A DNA stretch of 35,258 nucleotides from Clostridia bacterium (GTDB lineage: Bacteria; Bacillota; Clostridia; Christensenellales; Borkfalkiaceae), in the NCBI GenBank assembly GCA_017463425.1, contig JAFTPE010000036.1:1-35258 (forward strand). Reading direction: 5' to 3'. The translations under genes and the position numbers were made by a program. Positions 1 through 7,288 of the stretch are shown here, in pieces (the stretch's first letter is position 1; each line of letters opens with the position of its first letter). Under the pieces are notes generated by a model. The model did not search any database. It was not told the origin of the DNA and saw only the letters and a list, made by a program, of their open reading frames with translations.

Positions 1-35
1 CGCTCTTCTATGGTAAAATGATGGTAGCAGTTCAT
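1..35 (-). CDS. IS30-like transposase, N-terminal 11 codons only
   Basis: The reading frame starts at an ATG at 35 on the minus strand and runs off the left edge. The visible peptide begins MNCYHHFTIEER, which resembles the conserved start of IS30-family transposases (Y-x-H-hydrophobic-T-x-E-E-R, leading into a helix-turn-helix). An AAGGAG ribosome binding site lies 6 bases upstream. IS30 transposases are DDE enzymes that cut and join element ends; the catalytic part is not in this window. The assignment rests on about a dozen residues, so it is tentative. Confidence 0.55.
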   Translation of the reverse strand, partial: MNCYHHFTIEE

Positions 36-71
36 ATATTTCTCCTTGTTATTTTTTGTTGTGGTAAACTT

Positions 72-101
72 ATTATAACATAGATTTATATGAACTGTCA
101 T
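72..101 (-). promoter_or_regulatory. Promoter of the IS30-like transposase
   Basis: On the minus strand a -35 of ATGACA (96-101) is separated by 18 bases from a perfect -10 TATAAT (72-77). It lies about 40 bases upstream of the transposase start codon. Confidence 0.55.
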
Positions 102-142
102 TTTTTATAAGGTGTTGCACTTGATAGTATAATTCACCAAGT

Positions 143-187
143 AATAAAAAGCGTTGTTTTCTATAAAAGAAAACAACGCTTTTTATT
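143..187. terminator. Perfect bidirectional intrinsic terminator
   Basis: Two 19-base arms (143-161 and 169-187) are exact reverse complements around a 7-base loop. Each arm is flanked by A-rich/T-rich sequence, so both strands give a GC core followed by a U tract. On the minus strand it ends the small gene at 196-285. On the plus strand it would stop transcription coming out of the IS-like region. Confidence 0.9.
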
Positions 188-195
188 GTAAATAC

Positions 196-285
196 TTAAT
201 TCTTATTCATTTTGAATAACGCCATCAATAAAACTCCGAAATTGCCACCGATTAAAAAACCAACAGTCGCGCCCAACCAAAACAT
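196..285 (-). CDS. 29-residue single-pass membrane miniprotein (DUF3789-like)
   Basis: A short minus-strand frame starts at ATG 285 and ends with TAA at 196-198. It is preceded by a strong AGGAGG ribosome binding site 7 bases upstream and followed 8 bases later by a perfect terminator, which is what makes it credible as a gene. The peptide begins MFWLGATVGFLIGG and ends in a basic tail, KMNKN. About 24 residues are hydrophobic with a GxxxG-like core, so it should be one transmembrane helix. The pattern resembles the tiny DUF3789 proteins common in Clostridia and their mobile elements. No function is known. The assignment to that family is by eye. Confidence 0.65.
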   Translation of the reverse strand: MFWLGATVGFLIGGNFGVLLMALFKMNKN

Positions 286-420
286 AACGAATCCTCCTTT
301 TTTATGGATTGCTTTTTTATAACCTTATTTAAATATTGCCGAAAAAACTTTACGTTATACATAGTATGAAATCGGCACTTTTTTTTGCGTTTACGGATAT
401 AATGGAGAGGGGAGGCGATT

Positions 421-1083
421 ATGAAGATTTGTTTTGTGCCGCGCGGGACCTTGAAAGAGTTTAAGGAAAGGAACGGAGAAGAACGGGCGGATTTGTTTTT
501 GTTTGGGTTTGGAGGTATGGGCGAGGTCGATTACGAAAAAGAATTAAAAGGCGAAACGGCGTTTTTTGAAGACGCGGCGTTACTGTCGAAAACGAATAAG
601 AGCGTAGTCGTGTGCGGCTGTATTACCAATACGCGCGGATACAAACGAAAATCTGCATTCGTTGCCGAAAACGGGCGAATAGTCGGTGTGTCGGATATTT
701 CGCACGTTGTAGATAGGGAAATGAGCTGTGGCGTTGCGCTTCGCGTGTATGAAACGAAAATAGGGAAAATGGGCGTGGCGGTTGCCGAGGATTTGAATTT
801 TCCTGAAACGTTGCGGTGTTTGACTGCCTGCGGCAGTGATTTTATCGTTTGTCCATTTGGGAAACCGATTGACGAATTACAGTCGGTGCTTTTACGCGCG
901 CATGCGTATTGTTACGGGTCGCCCATTCTTTTTTGTGGGGACGGATATTGTATGCTGGCGGATTCGTCGGGGAAAATTGTGTTTGCGTCTCCTCAAAGTC
1001 CTGCTTTGACGACGTTTGAAAATATTAAGGAATATCATTTGATTGAAACGCGCCGTCGAGGTTTTTATTTGCGTGGGAAATAA
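421..1083 (+). CDS. CN-hydrolase (nitrilase-superfamily) relative, probably catalytically inactive
   Basis: This 220-residue protein has the nitrilase-fold signature around residues 118-131 (GVAVAEDLNFPE, then LR) followed by ACGSDFIVCPF, matching the usual 'iCYDlRFPE ... GA ... i ... P' block. Active members use a Glu-Lys-Cys triad. Here the Cys position is Ala122, the Lys position (normally in a YRKIHL-like motif) reads VSDISHV around residues 90-96, and the first Glu position near residue 30 reads FGFGG. All three catalytic residues therefore appear lost. At 220 residues it is shorter than most family members (about 260-300). A GGGGAGG ribosome binding site precedes the ATG. It stands alone, upstream of the ECF transporter operon. 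A binding or scaffolding role is possible, but the function is unknown. Confidence 0.6.
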   Translation: MKICFVPRGTLKEFKERNGEERADLFLFGFGGMGEVDYEKELKGETAFFEDAALLSKTNKSVVVCGCITNTRGYKRKSAFVAENGRIVGVSDISHVVDREMSCGVALRVYETKIGKMGVAVAEDLNFPETLRCLTACGSDFIVCPFGKPIDELQSVLLRAHAYCYGSPILFCGDGYCMLADSSGKIVFASPQSPALTTFENIKEYHLIETRRRGFYLRGK

Positions 1084-1173
1084 AAAGAGTTTAATTGCAT
1101 AGAAAAAAACGAAGTCGTTTTGAGAAAAAGTGGAAATTTTTCTTGATAAACACAGAATTTCACTCGATTTTCA

Positions 1174-1202
1174 TTGTAATAAAACGAAAAATTTGCTATA
1201 AT
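1174..1202 (+). promoter_or_regulatory. Sigma-A promoter of the ecfA-ecfT-truA operon
   Basis: A -35 of TTGTAA (1174-1179) lies 17 bases from a perfect -10 TATAAT (1197-1202). The predicted leader is about 77 bases, with an AGAAAGAAAGG ribosome binding site before the ATG at 1286. I see no recognisable riboswitch in that leader. Confidence 0.65.
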
Positions 1203-1285
1203 AAAGGTGATTGATAATACGCCAAAGCAGTTTTTTGCCCAACAGCGAAAATAGGCTTTGACAAAACGGAGAAAGAAAGGATTTT

Positions 1286-3202
1286 ATGGAAGCGGTAAAG
1301 TTTGAAAACGTGCGGTTTGCCTATAAGGACGGGGGAGAAGAAAGTGATGTTTTTTCTTCTGAAACGGCGTTTGCTTTAAGCGGCGTCAATTTTTCCGTTG
1401 AAGAAGGCGAATTTGTTGCGGTGCTTGGTCATAACGGCAGCGGAAAATCCACTTTGGCGAGATTGACGAACGGATTGTTGACGCCCTCTGAGGGGAAAAT
1501 TACCGTTATGGGGTTGAACGCTTGCGAAGAAGAGAATTTGTTTGAAATTAGAAAACAAGTTGGTATTGTTTTTCAGAACCCTGACAATCAAATGGTGGCG
1601 TCTATCGTTGAGGACGATATTGCGTTTGGACCTGAAAATATCGGGATTCCACGTGAGGAAATTGGGGAGAGGATTGCCTTTGCTTTAAATGCGGTGGGGA
1701 TGAGCGAGTTTCGTTTTTCAACGCCGTCGCGTTTGTCGGGCGGACAAAAACAGCGGATTGCAATCGCAGGGGTTTTGGCATTGAAACCGCGTATAATGAT
1801 TTTGGACGAATCTACCGCTATGCTCGACCCCAAAGGGCGTAAAGAAGTGATGGACGTGGTTGTGAAACTCAATCGCGAAGAAAAGATAACCGTTATTTTA
1901 ATCACGCATTTTCCCGAAGAGGCAATGCTTGCCAATCGCGCAATTGTGATGAGCCGTGGAAGTATTGTAATGCAAGGCACGCCTCAAGAGGTGCTTTTTC
2001 GCGCGGAAGAATTGGAAAAATATTCGTTGACTTTGCCAAAATCTGTGAAAATTTGCAGAGAGTTGACAAAAAACGGTTTGCCTGTGGAGGACGGATTAAC
2101 GGCAGATGCGGCGGCGGAAAATATTTTGCGCGCCATTCAAAAAATGGATACTGAAACCGTTGAAAATGTAAAAACGACGTGGGCAGGTACGCGTTTAATG
2201 GAAGATTGCGAGAGAAATACTGTCAAACAAGACGAAGAACAGGGACGGATATATTGTGAAAATTTAACGCACGTATACAACCCGTCTTCGCCTTTTGCTA
2301 CGTATGCGTTAAACGGGGTGGATTTGGAAATTCGTTCGGGTGATTTTTTTGGAATTATCGGGCATACGGGCAGTGGTAAGTCCACGTTTGTACAGCATTT
2401 AAACGCATTGTTAAAAGTGCCGTGCGCAGAGAAGAAATATAAAGAAAAAAAATTAAAAAAAGGCGAACTGCCAAATAAAAAGCCTGTTTTGCGTGTAAAC
2501 GGTTATGATCTTACTGACAAAACTACCGATTTTAAAGAATTGAGAAGTAAGGTCGGAATGGTGTTTCAATATCCCGAATATCAGTTGTTTGCAGAAACGG
2601 TGTTTGAGGACGTAGCGTTCGGATTGAAAAATTTTGGAAATGCATTTTCGGAGGAAGAAACCCGTTTTGCTGTAAAAGAGGCTCTTAAAACGGTGGGATT
2701 GGATTACGATTCTATCGCAAGGAAATCCCCGTTTGAATTGTCGGGCGGACAAAAACGTCGTGTTGCGATTGCTGGGGTAATCGTAACCAAACCCGAAATT
2801 TTGGTATTGGACGAGCCTGCCGCAGGGCTTGACCCCTTAGGCAAAGAAGAGATTATGCGGCTGTTGCATAACATTCATAAAGATTGGTGTAAAACGGTGG
2901 TGGTCGTGTCGCACGATATGGACGAGATTGCTGAAAATTGCACGCGCGCGGCGGTTTTTTCGGAAGGGAAAATTCTTGCGGTGGATACGCCTCGTAAATT
3001 GTTTGAACAATCTCAACGGCTTTTTAACGTGGGATTGGACGTGCCGTTGACGGCAAAAATTGTAGAACGGTTGAAAGAACAAGGCGTTGCTATCGAATGT
3101 GATTATACGACAGCCGATTTCGTTGAAAAAACGTTGTGTTATGCCAAAACGATAGGGGCAGGTACGCGTTCAACGAAAAAAGGAGGGGCGAAAAATGCGT
3201 GA
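1286..3202 (+). CDS. ecfA: Fused energy-coupling factor ATPases EcfA1-EcfA2
   Basis: A 638-residue protein with two complete ABC ATPase modules. Module 1 has Walker A at 48-56 (GHNGSGKST), Q-loop Q97, signature LSGGQ at 150-154, Walker B ending in DE at 174-175 and H-loop H208; the DESTAMLDP string is typical of EcfA1. Module 2 has Walker A at 359-367, Q428, LSGGQ at 485-489, E510 and H543, with DEPAAGLDP as in EcfA2. The two ATPases hydrolyse ATP to drive vitamin uptake by ECF transporters together with EcfT and exchangeable S components. In most Firmicutes they are two adjacent genes; here they are joined by a linker of about 60 residues. The linker contains KTTWAGTR (296-303) followed directly by Leu-Met305, and the C terminus contains a related AGTR (residues 625-628); both are encoded by copies of a short DNA repeat. 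The stop overlaps the ecfT start. Confidence 0.95.
   Translation: MEAVKFENVRFAYKDGGEESDVFSSETAFALSGVNFSVEEGEFVAVLGHNGSGKSTLARLTNGLLTPSEGKITVMGLNACEEENLFEIRKQVGIVFQNPDNQMVASIVEDDIAFGPENIGIPREEIGERIAFALNAVGMSEFRFSTPSRLSGGQKQRIAIAGVLALKPRIMILDESTAMLDPKGRKEVMDVVVKLNREEKITVILITHFPEEAMLANRAIVMSRGSIVMQGTPQEVLFRAEELEKYSLTLPKSVKICRELTKNGLPVEDGLTADAAAENILRAIQKMDTETVENVKTTWAGTRLMEDCERNTVKQDEEQGRIYCENLTHVYNPSSPFATYALNGVDLEIRSGDFFGIIGHTGSGKSTFVQHLNALLKVPCAEKKYKEKKLKKGELPNKKPVLRVNGYDLTDKTTDFKELRSKVGMVFQYPEYQLFAETVFEDVAFGLKNFGNAFSEEETRFAVKEALKTVGLDYDSIARKSPFELSGGQKRRVAIAGVIVTKPEILVLDEPAAGLDPLGKEEIMRLLHNIHKDWCKTVVVVSHDMDEIAENCTRAAVFSEGKILAVDTPRKLFEQSQRLFNVGLDVPLTAKIVERLKEQGVAIECDYTTADFVEKTLCYAKTIGAGTRSTKKGGAKNA
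2170..2199 (+). repeat. Short interspersed repeat, copy 1 (WAGTR repeat), at the EcfA1/EcfA2 junction
   Basis: The segment matches copy 3 at 11905 in all but two or three of 30 bases, including an uninterrupted shared core of 20 bases ending in ACGCGTT. It is read in frame as K-T-T-W-A-G-T-R-L. The codon after Arg is TTA, where copy 3 has TGA. It is followed at once by an ATG (2198-2200) that could once have started a separate EcfA2. Confidence 0.75.
3145..3173 (+). repeat. Short interspersed repeat, copy 2, at the C terminus of the EcfA fusion
   Basis: It shares the 15-base core GGGCAGGTACGCGTT and the flanking AAAACGA and AA with copies 1 and 3, and is more diverged between them. It is read as K-T-I-G-A-G-T-R-S. 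The codon after Arg is TCA. It lies about 25 bases before the ecfT start codon. Confidence 0.65.
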
Positions 3203-4007
3203 AGTTTCTTTCGGTCAATATTATCCCTCCTCCTCGTTTGTGCATAAATGCGACCCGAGGGCGAAAATTTTATTTTTAATCGTGTATATCGTTGCCATTT
3301 TTCTCGCTCAAAATTTTTACGCGCTTGGCGCGTGCGCGGCGGTGTTCGCCGTAATCACTATTTTTTCGGGTGTGCCTTTTAAGAGTTTATTGCGTTCGGT
3401 AAAAGCAATTTTATTCCTTTTGTTGTTTACCGCCGTATTGAATTTATTTTTCTATCAAGGCGGTACGACGTTGGTGCAATGGGGCTTTATCCGTATTGCA
3501 AAAGAGGCGATATACGCCACGATATTTTTGGCTGTTCGTCTGTCTTTATTGGTGTTAGGTTCGTCCATTTTAACGTTGACGACTACGCCCGTATCTTTGA
3601 CGGACGGTATTGAGAGTTTGTTATCTCCTTTGAAATGGATACGTTTCCCCGTACACGAATTGGCGTTGATAATGTCGATTGCTCTGCGGTTTATTCCCAT
3701 TTTAACGGACGAAACGTCGCGGATTATGAACGCGCAAAAAGCGCGTGGCGCTGATTTTGAAACGGGAAGTTTGTTGCAGAGGGTAAAGGCGATTGTACCT
3801 ATTTTGATTCCGCTGCTTATCAGCGCGTTCCGTCGCGCGGACGAGCTGGGCGACGCGATGGACGCAAGGTGCTATTCGGGCAGTAAAGTGCGGACAAAGT
3901 ATAAAAAATTGACGTTTACTTGGCGCGACGTGTTGCTGTTTATCGTGTGTATTGGGCTTCTTACGGGTGTAATTTTGCTGAAAATTTATACCGTAGCTTT
4001 GATTTGA
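3195..4007 (+). CDS. ecfT: Energy-coupling factor transporter transmembrane protein EcfT
   Basis: A 270-residue integral membrane protein with hydrophobic segments at about 24-58, 66-86, 105-130, 153-172, 196-212 and 244-268. It links the EcfA ATPases to substrate-binding S components. The two cytoplasmic coupling motifs are visible: AQKARGADF (ARG at 183-185) and AMDARCY (ARC at 224-226). The gene overlaps the end of the ATPase gene by 8 bases, and its ribosome binding site AAAAAGGAGG lies inside that gene, so translation is probably coupled. The order ATPases-EcfT-TruA is the usual Firmicutes arrangement, which marks this as the general (group II) ECF module. No S-component gene is seen nearby. 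Confidence 0.93.
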   Translation: MREVSFGQYYPSSSFVHKCDPRAKILFLIVYIVAIFLAQNFYALGACAAVFAVITIFSGVPFKSLLRSVKAILFLLLFTAVLNLFFYQGGTTLVQWGFIRIAKEAIYATIFLAVRLSLLVLGSSILTLTTTPVSLTDGIESLLSPLKWIRFPVHELALIMSIALRFIPILTDETSRIMNAQKARGADFETGSLLQRVKAIVPILIPLLISAFRRADELGDAMDARCYSGSKVRTKYKKLTFTWRDVLLFIVCIGLLTGVILLKIYTVALI

Positions 4008-4038
4008 TAAAACGATTGACGAATGTTTTGAGGTAAAA

Positions 4039-4800
4039 ATGCGATACGTATTGAAAATAGCATACGACGGCACGGAGTACGCAGGTTGGCAATGCCAAAA
4101 AAACGCGCGTTCGGTGCAAGAAACATTGGAAAACGCAATAAAAACGGCGTTAAAAAAATCCATTCGCGTAACGGCAAGCGGTAGGACGGATGCAGGCGTA
4201 CACGCCGCAGGTCAAATATGCCATTTTGATGCGGAGGGGCTTAGCGTGCCGCCTGAAAAAATGCCTGACTGTTTAAATTGTCATTTGCCTACGGACGTGC
4301 GCGTTTTAGAGGGTTGGGCTGCAGAAGATGGATTTGATGCAAACCGTAGCGCAAAACGAAAAACATACTGCTATTCGCTGTACGTATCCAATCGCGATAT
4401 GCCTTTAAAAGAACGTTATGCGGTTCGGGTAGAAAACGCGCCGCCCTTGCATGTATTGCAAAAAACGGCGAAACTATTTGAAGGCGAACACGATTTTAAG
4501 GCTTTTTGCGCCTCGGGTTCGTCGGTGAAAACGACTGTGCGGACGGTGTACGAAGTCCGCGTAGAAGAAACGTATTCGCTCGGTTGCAGAGATTTGAAAA
4601 TTTTTGTTACGGGCAACGGTTTTTTGTACAATATGGTGCGCACTATGACGGGGGAGTTGTTAGATTTGGCAGTCAATAAAAGGACGAAAGACAGCTTATT
4701 TTTCGCCTATGAAACGGGTAAGAGAGAATTGCTTGGAAAAACTATGCCAGCAAAAGGGCTTATGTTAATGCAAGTGGATTATTCCGAAAACAAAGAATAA
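4039..4800 (+). CDS. truA: tRNA pseudouridine synthase A
   Basis: A 253-residue TruA, which makes pseudouridine at positions 38-40 of the anticodon stem in the cytoplasm. The catalytic motif GRTDAGVHA is present with the nucleophilic Asp at residue 51. The N-terminal KIAYDGTEYAGWQ and the FRAFCASGS-like block (DFKAFCASGSS, about 153-163) also fit, as does the C-terminal GNGFLYNMVRTMTG. Length is normal. It follows ecfT by 31 bases with no terminator between, and the start is the only sensible one for the conserved N terminus. Confidence 0.96.
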   Translation: MRYVLKIAYDGTEYAGWQCQKNARSVQETLENAIKTALKKSIRVTASGRTDAGVHAAGQICHFDAEGLSVPPEKMPDCLNCHLPTDVRVLEGWAAEDGFDANRSAKRKTYCYSLYVSNRDMPLKERYAVRVENAPPLHVLQKTAKLFEGEHDFKAFCASGSSVKTTVRTVYEVRVEETYSLGCRDLKIFVTGNGFLYNMVRTMTGELLDLAVNKRTKDSLFFAYETGKRELLGKTMPAKGLMLMQVDYSENKE

Positions 4801-4819
4801 AAACAAATAGAGGATATTT

Positions 4820-5716
4820 ATGGAAATATACGGTTTTTATAATTTCATATCAGTAGCGTTTTTAGTGTTTACGCAATTGGGAAACGTGGAATCTCGCATA
4901 GCGGGGATTATCGTCGGTGGCGTTATATGGTTGGCGTTGTTCGTTTTGCAGGGCATCGGGCTTTATAAAATGGCGAAAAATCGTGGCTTGAAACGCAAAT
5001 GGTTGGCATTCGTGCCGTTTGCGAACATTTATTATATTGGGGAACTTGCAGGCGAAATCGATTTGTTTGGGCATAAAATCAAACGGCTTGGTTTATATGC
5101 TATGATTTCTCAAATTCTTGCGACGGTTGCATGCGCGTCTGCGTTGATTGCCGAATTGTATTTGTTTATAAATTGTGGCAATCCTATAGGAGAAACGCCT
5201 ATGGGGACTCCTTATTGGACGGAACTTAGCGGTACGGCGTTGTCTATGTCGCGTTTTTACGATTTGAGCTTTTATATTATTCCCTTGGCTCAACAAATTT
5301 TCTCTATTTTAATGTTGGTGTTGCTGATGGGGTTGTATAAAAAATATTATCCAAAGAATTATATTTTTTTGGGGTTGTTGATGTTGTTCCCCGTTACCCG
5401 TTTTGTTTCGAGATATATCGTGATTTTTATTCTGCGCAACCGCGAGGCAATCGATTACGCTGCGTATATGCGCGCAAAACGCGAGGCGTATATGCGTCAA
5501 CAACAAAGATATCAAAATACCTATGGAAATCCCTACAACCACGGTCCGTACAATCCTTACGGATATCCGTATCAAAATCCGTATAACCAACCTCAAAATA
5601 AACCCGAAGAACCTTTTTCTGAGTTTTCTAAGGATAAAAAACCCGACGAGTCTAAAAGTGAAGAACCTGTTTCCACGGGGGAAAACGACGGCGACTCGGA
5701 CGATTTTTTCAATTAA
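4820..5716 (+). CDS. Multipass membrane protein with Tyr/Asn/Pro-rich cytoplasmic tail, unknown function
   Basis: A 298-residue protein. Hydrophobic segments lie at about 28-48, 62-76, 90-117, 150-172 and 181-205. The block GLYKMAKNRGLKRKWLAFVP (residues 47-66) is a pattern seen in many uncharacterised Clostridia membrane proteins. Residues 225-262 are low complexity, made of repeats of Asn-Pro-Tyr and Gly-Tyr-Pro-Tyr, and 263-298 are acidic with Lys-Pro-Asp/Glu and a terminal DDFFN. It is the last gene of the ecf-truA operon, 19 bases after truA, with a terminator 34 bases downstream. No enzyme motif is visible and I do not assign a function. Confidence 0.8.
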   Translation: MEIYGFYNFISVAFLVFTQLGNVESRIAGIIVGGVIWLALFVLQGIGLYKMAKNRGLKRKWLAFVPFANIYYIGELAGEIDLFGHKIKRLGLYAMISQILATVACASALIAELYLFINCGNPIGETPMGTPYWTELSGTALSMSRFYDLSFYIIPLAQQIFSILMLVLLMGLYKKYYPKNYIFLGLLMLFPVTRFVSRYIVIFILRNREAIDYAAYMRAKREAYMRQQQRYQNTYGNPYNHGPYNPYGYPYQNPYNQPQNKPEEPFSEFSKDKKPDESKSEEPVSTGENDGDSDDFFN

Positions 5717-5750
5717 AAAGAGGCGTTTTTGAAAAACTGTATATAAAATT

Positions 5751-5792
5751 AAGACGGAGATAAGAAAAAGTTATATTTTCCGTCTTTTTTTA
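5751..5792 (+). terminator. Intrinsic terminator of the ecf-truA operon
   Basis: AAGACGGA (5751-5758) pairs with TCCGTCTT (5779-5786) around an A/T-rich loop, followed by a run of T's. Confidence 0.85.
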
Positions 5793-5813
5793 TAAAAAAT
5801 TGCTTTGAAACAG

Positions 5814-5842
5814 TTTACAGTTGACTTCCTCTATGATATAAT
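5814..5842 (+). promoter_or_regulatory. Sigma-A promoter of the mnmE operon
   Basis: TTTACA (5814-5819), a 17-base spacer and TATAAT (5837-5842). The start codon of mnmE is 67 bases downstream. Confidence 0.75.
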
Positions 5843-5908
5843 AATATGGAAAACGAAAGCGGATATAAATTTTTGTTATAGGAAAATTGTCTGCGGGAGG
5901 GTAAAAGT

Positions 5909-7249
5909 ATGATGGAAGAAAATATAGCGGCAATAGCGACGCCTCCCGGGAAAGGCGGGGTTGCCATTATCCGTATCAGCGGTAAAAATCCCTTGGAAAT
6001 CGCCGAAAAAATGTTTACGCCGTCGGGGAAAACGGCGGTAAAACAATTCGAGCCCTATCGAATGTATCCCGGCACGATAGACGGCGGCGCATTTTCCGAT
6101 TATGGGTTGTGTGTGTATTTCAAAGCGCCTGCCAGCTATACAGGGGAAGATATCGTCGAATTTCAATGCCACGGCGGGGAAAACGTTGCGCGTGGGATTT
6201 TGAAACAGACGTTTCGTTTGGGCGCGAAATCGGCAGGAAAAGGCGAATTTACGAAACGCGCGTTTTTAAACGGGAAATTATCTCTCGCCTCTGCGGAAGG
6301 CGTGGCGGATATGATAAACGGGGAATCGGAGGCAGAAGTAAAGGCAGGGTATTTGCTGTATAGTGAAAAATTGACTGCTACCGTTCGCGATTTGCAATCC
6401 GAATTGAAAACGTTGCTTGCAGGAATTGACGTATCGGTGGATTATCCTGAGGAAGATATCGAAGAACAGCACGTGAAAGAATTGTCTTTGGCGTTAAAGG
6501 GCTTGAGCAACCGTATAACCGTTTTAACGGCAAGCTACGGCGTTGGGAAGAAAATAAAATCGGGGGTTACCGTCGCGATTTGCGGTAAACCAAATACGGG
6601 GAAAAGCTCGCTTTTAAATCGTTTGCTTGGTTACGATAAAGCCATTGTGTCCAACGTTGCAGGTACGACGAGGGACGCTGTGGAGGGTACGATAGAAATT
6701 GACGGGCGGAAATTCAATCTTTACGACACCGCAGGGGTGCGTGAAAGCGGAGATAAAATCGAATCCATCGGGATAGAGCGCGCGCAGTCGATTATCCATT
6801 CGGCAGACGTGGCGGTGTTTGTAACCGACGCGTCGGAAAAAATCGACGAAGAAGACGGCAGAGTGTTGGATATGGTGCAGGGAAAACCCTTGATCAAAGT
6901 CGTCAATAAAATTGATTTAACCTACGACGAAACGGAAACGGACGCAGACGTATGCACTTCCGCCGTAACGGGTGAGGGGATTTTAAAATTAAAAGAATTG
7001 CTGTATGAAAAGAGCTTTGGCGCAAGGGGGGAAGACGCGGCGTTTTTGATAGAAGAACGGCATTACGATGCGCTCCGTCGTGCAAACGAGCATTTGCAAA
7101 CGGCAATTATGGCTTGTGAAACGCAGCCGTTGGATTTGATAGGTATTGACGTGAAAGAGGCTTGGGACGCGTTGGGGGAAATCACGGGCGAAACGGCTAC
7201 AGAGGCGATTATCGAAGAAATTTTTGCTAAATTTTGCGTGGGGAAATAA
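5909..7249 (+). CDS. mnmE: tRNA uridine-5-carboxymethylaminomethyl modification GTPase MnmE
   Basis: A 446-residue MnmE (TrmE). With MnmG it modifies U34 of tRNAs that read two-codon boxes. The N-terminal folate-binding domain starts with IAAIATPPGKGGVAIIRISG. The G domain has G1 at 226-234 (GKPNTGKSS), G2 GTTRD at 252-256, G3 DTAG at 273-276 and G4 NKID at 333-336. The family's essential C-terminal C-x-G-K is present as CVGK (443-446). Two ATGs stand in tandem (5909 and 5912) behind a GGGAGGG ribosome binding site, and either could be used. Its partner mnmG is not next to it, unlike in many Firmicutes. It begins a long co-directional run. Confidence 0.97.
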   Translation: MMEENIAAIATPPGKGGVAIIRISGKNPLEIAEKMFTPSGKTAVKQFEPYRMYPGTIDGGAFSDYGLCVYFKAPASYTGEDIVEFQCHGGENVARGILKQTFRLGAKSAGKGEFTKRAFLNGKLSLASAEGVADMINGESEAEVKAGYLLYSEKLTATVRDLQSELKTLLAGIDVSVDYPEEDIEEQHVKELSLALKGLSNRITVLTASYGVGKKIKSGVTVAICGKPNTGKSSLLNRLLGYDKAIVSNVAGTTRDAVEGTIEIDGRKFNLYDTAGVRESGDKIESIGIERAQSIIHSADVAVFVTDASEKIDEEDGRVLDMVQGKPLIKVVNKIDLTYDETETDADVCTSAVTGEGILKLKELLYEKSFGARGEDAAFLIEERHYDALRRANEHLQTAIMACETQPLDLIGIDVKEAWDALGEITGETATEAIIEEIFAKFCVGK

Positions 7250-7288
7250 GAAAGTACGATAGAAAAGGATAAGGGAAGGTATGCGTTT

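Larger units (their letters stand above)
1..140 (-). mobile_element. Left-edge fragment of a probable IS30-family insertion sequence
   Basis: The minus strand holds the start of an IS30-like transposase gene, its ribosome binding site and a promoter. The outer flank (about 112-137) contains a GTGTTGCACTTG stretch of the kind seen near IS30-family ends. The element end is inferred only, because the other end lies outside the window and no target-site duplication can be seen. The flank up to the perfect terminator at 143 may be element or host sequence. Confidence 0.4.

Noticed and set aside
398-403. TATAAT just before the CN-hydrolase-like gene
   Set aside because: No -35 at 16-18 bases, and a start there would cut off the ribosome binding site.
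5530-5605. Repeated CCNTAC-like units in the tail of the membrane protein
   Set aside because: They encode a Tyr/Asn/Pro-rich low-complexity tail in frame and are not a CRISPR or tandem DNA repeat.
5821-5842. TTGACT followed by TATAAT before mnmE
   Set aside because: The spacer is only 10 bases. TTTACA at 5814 gives a proper 17-base spacer.
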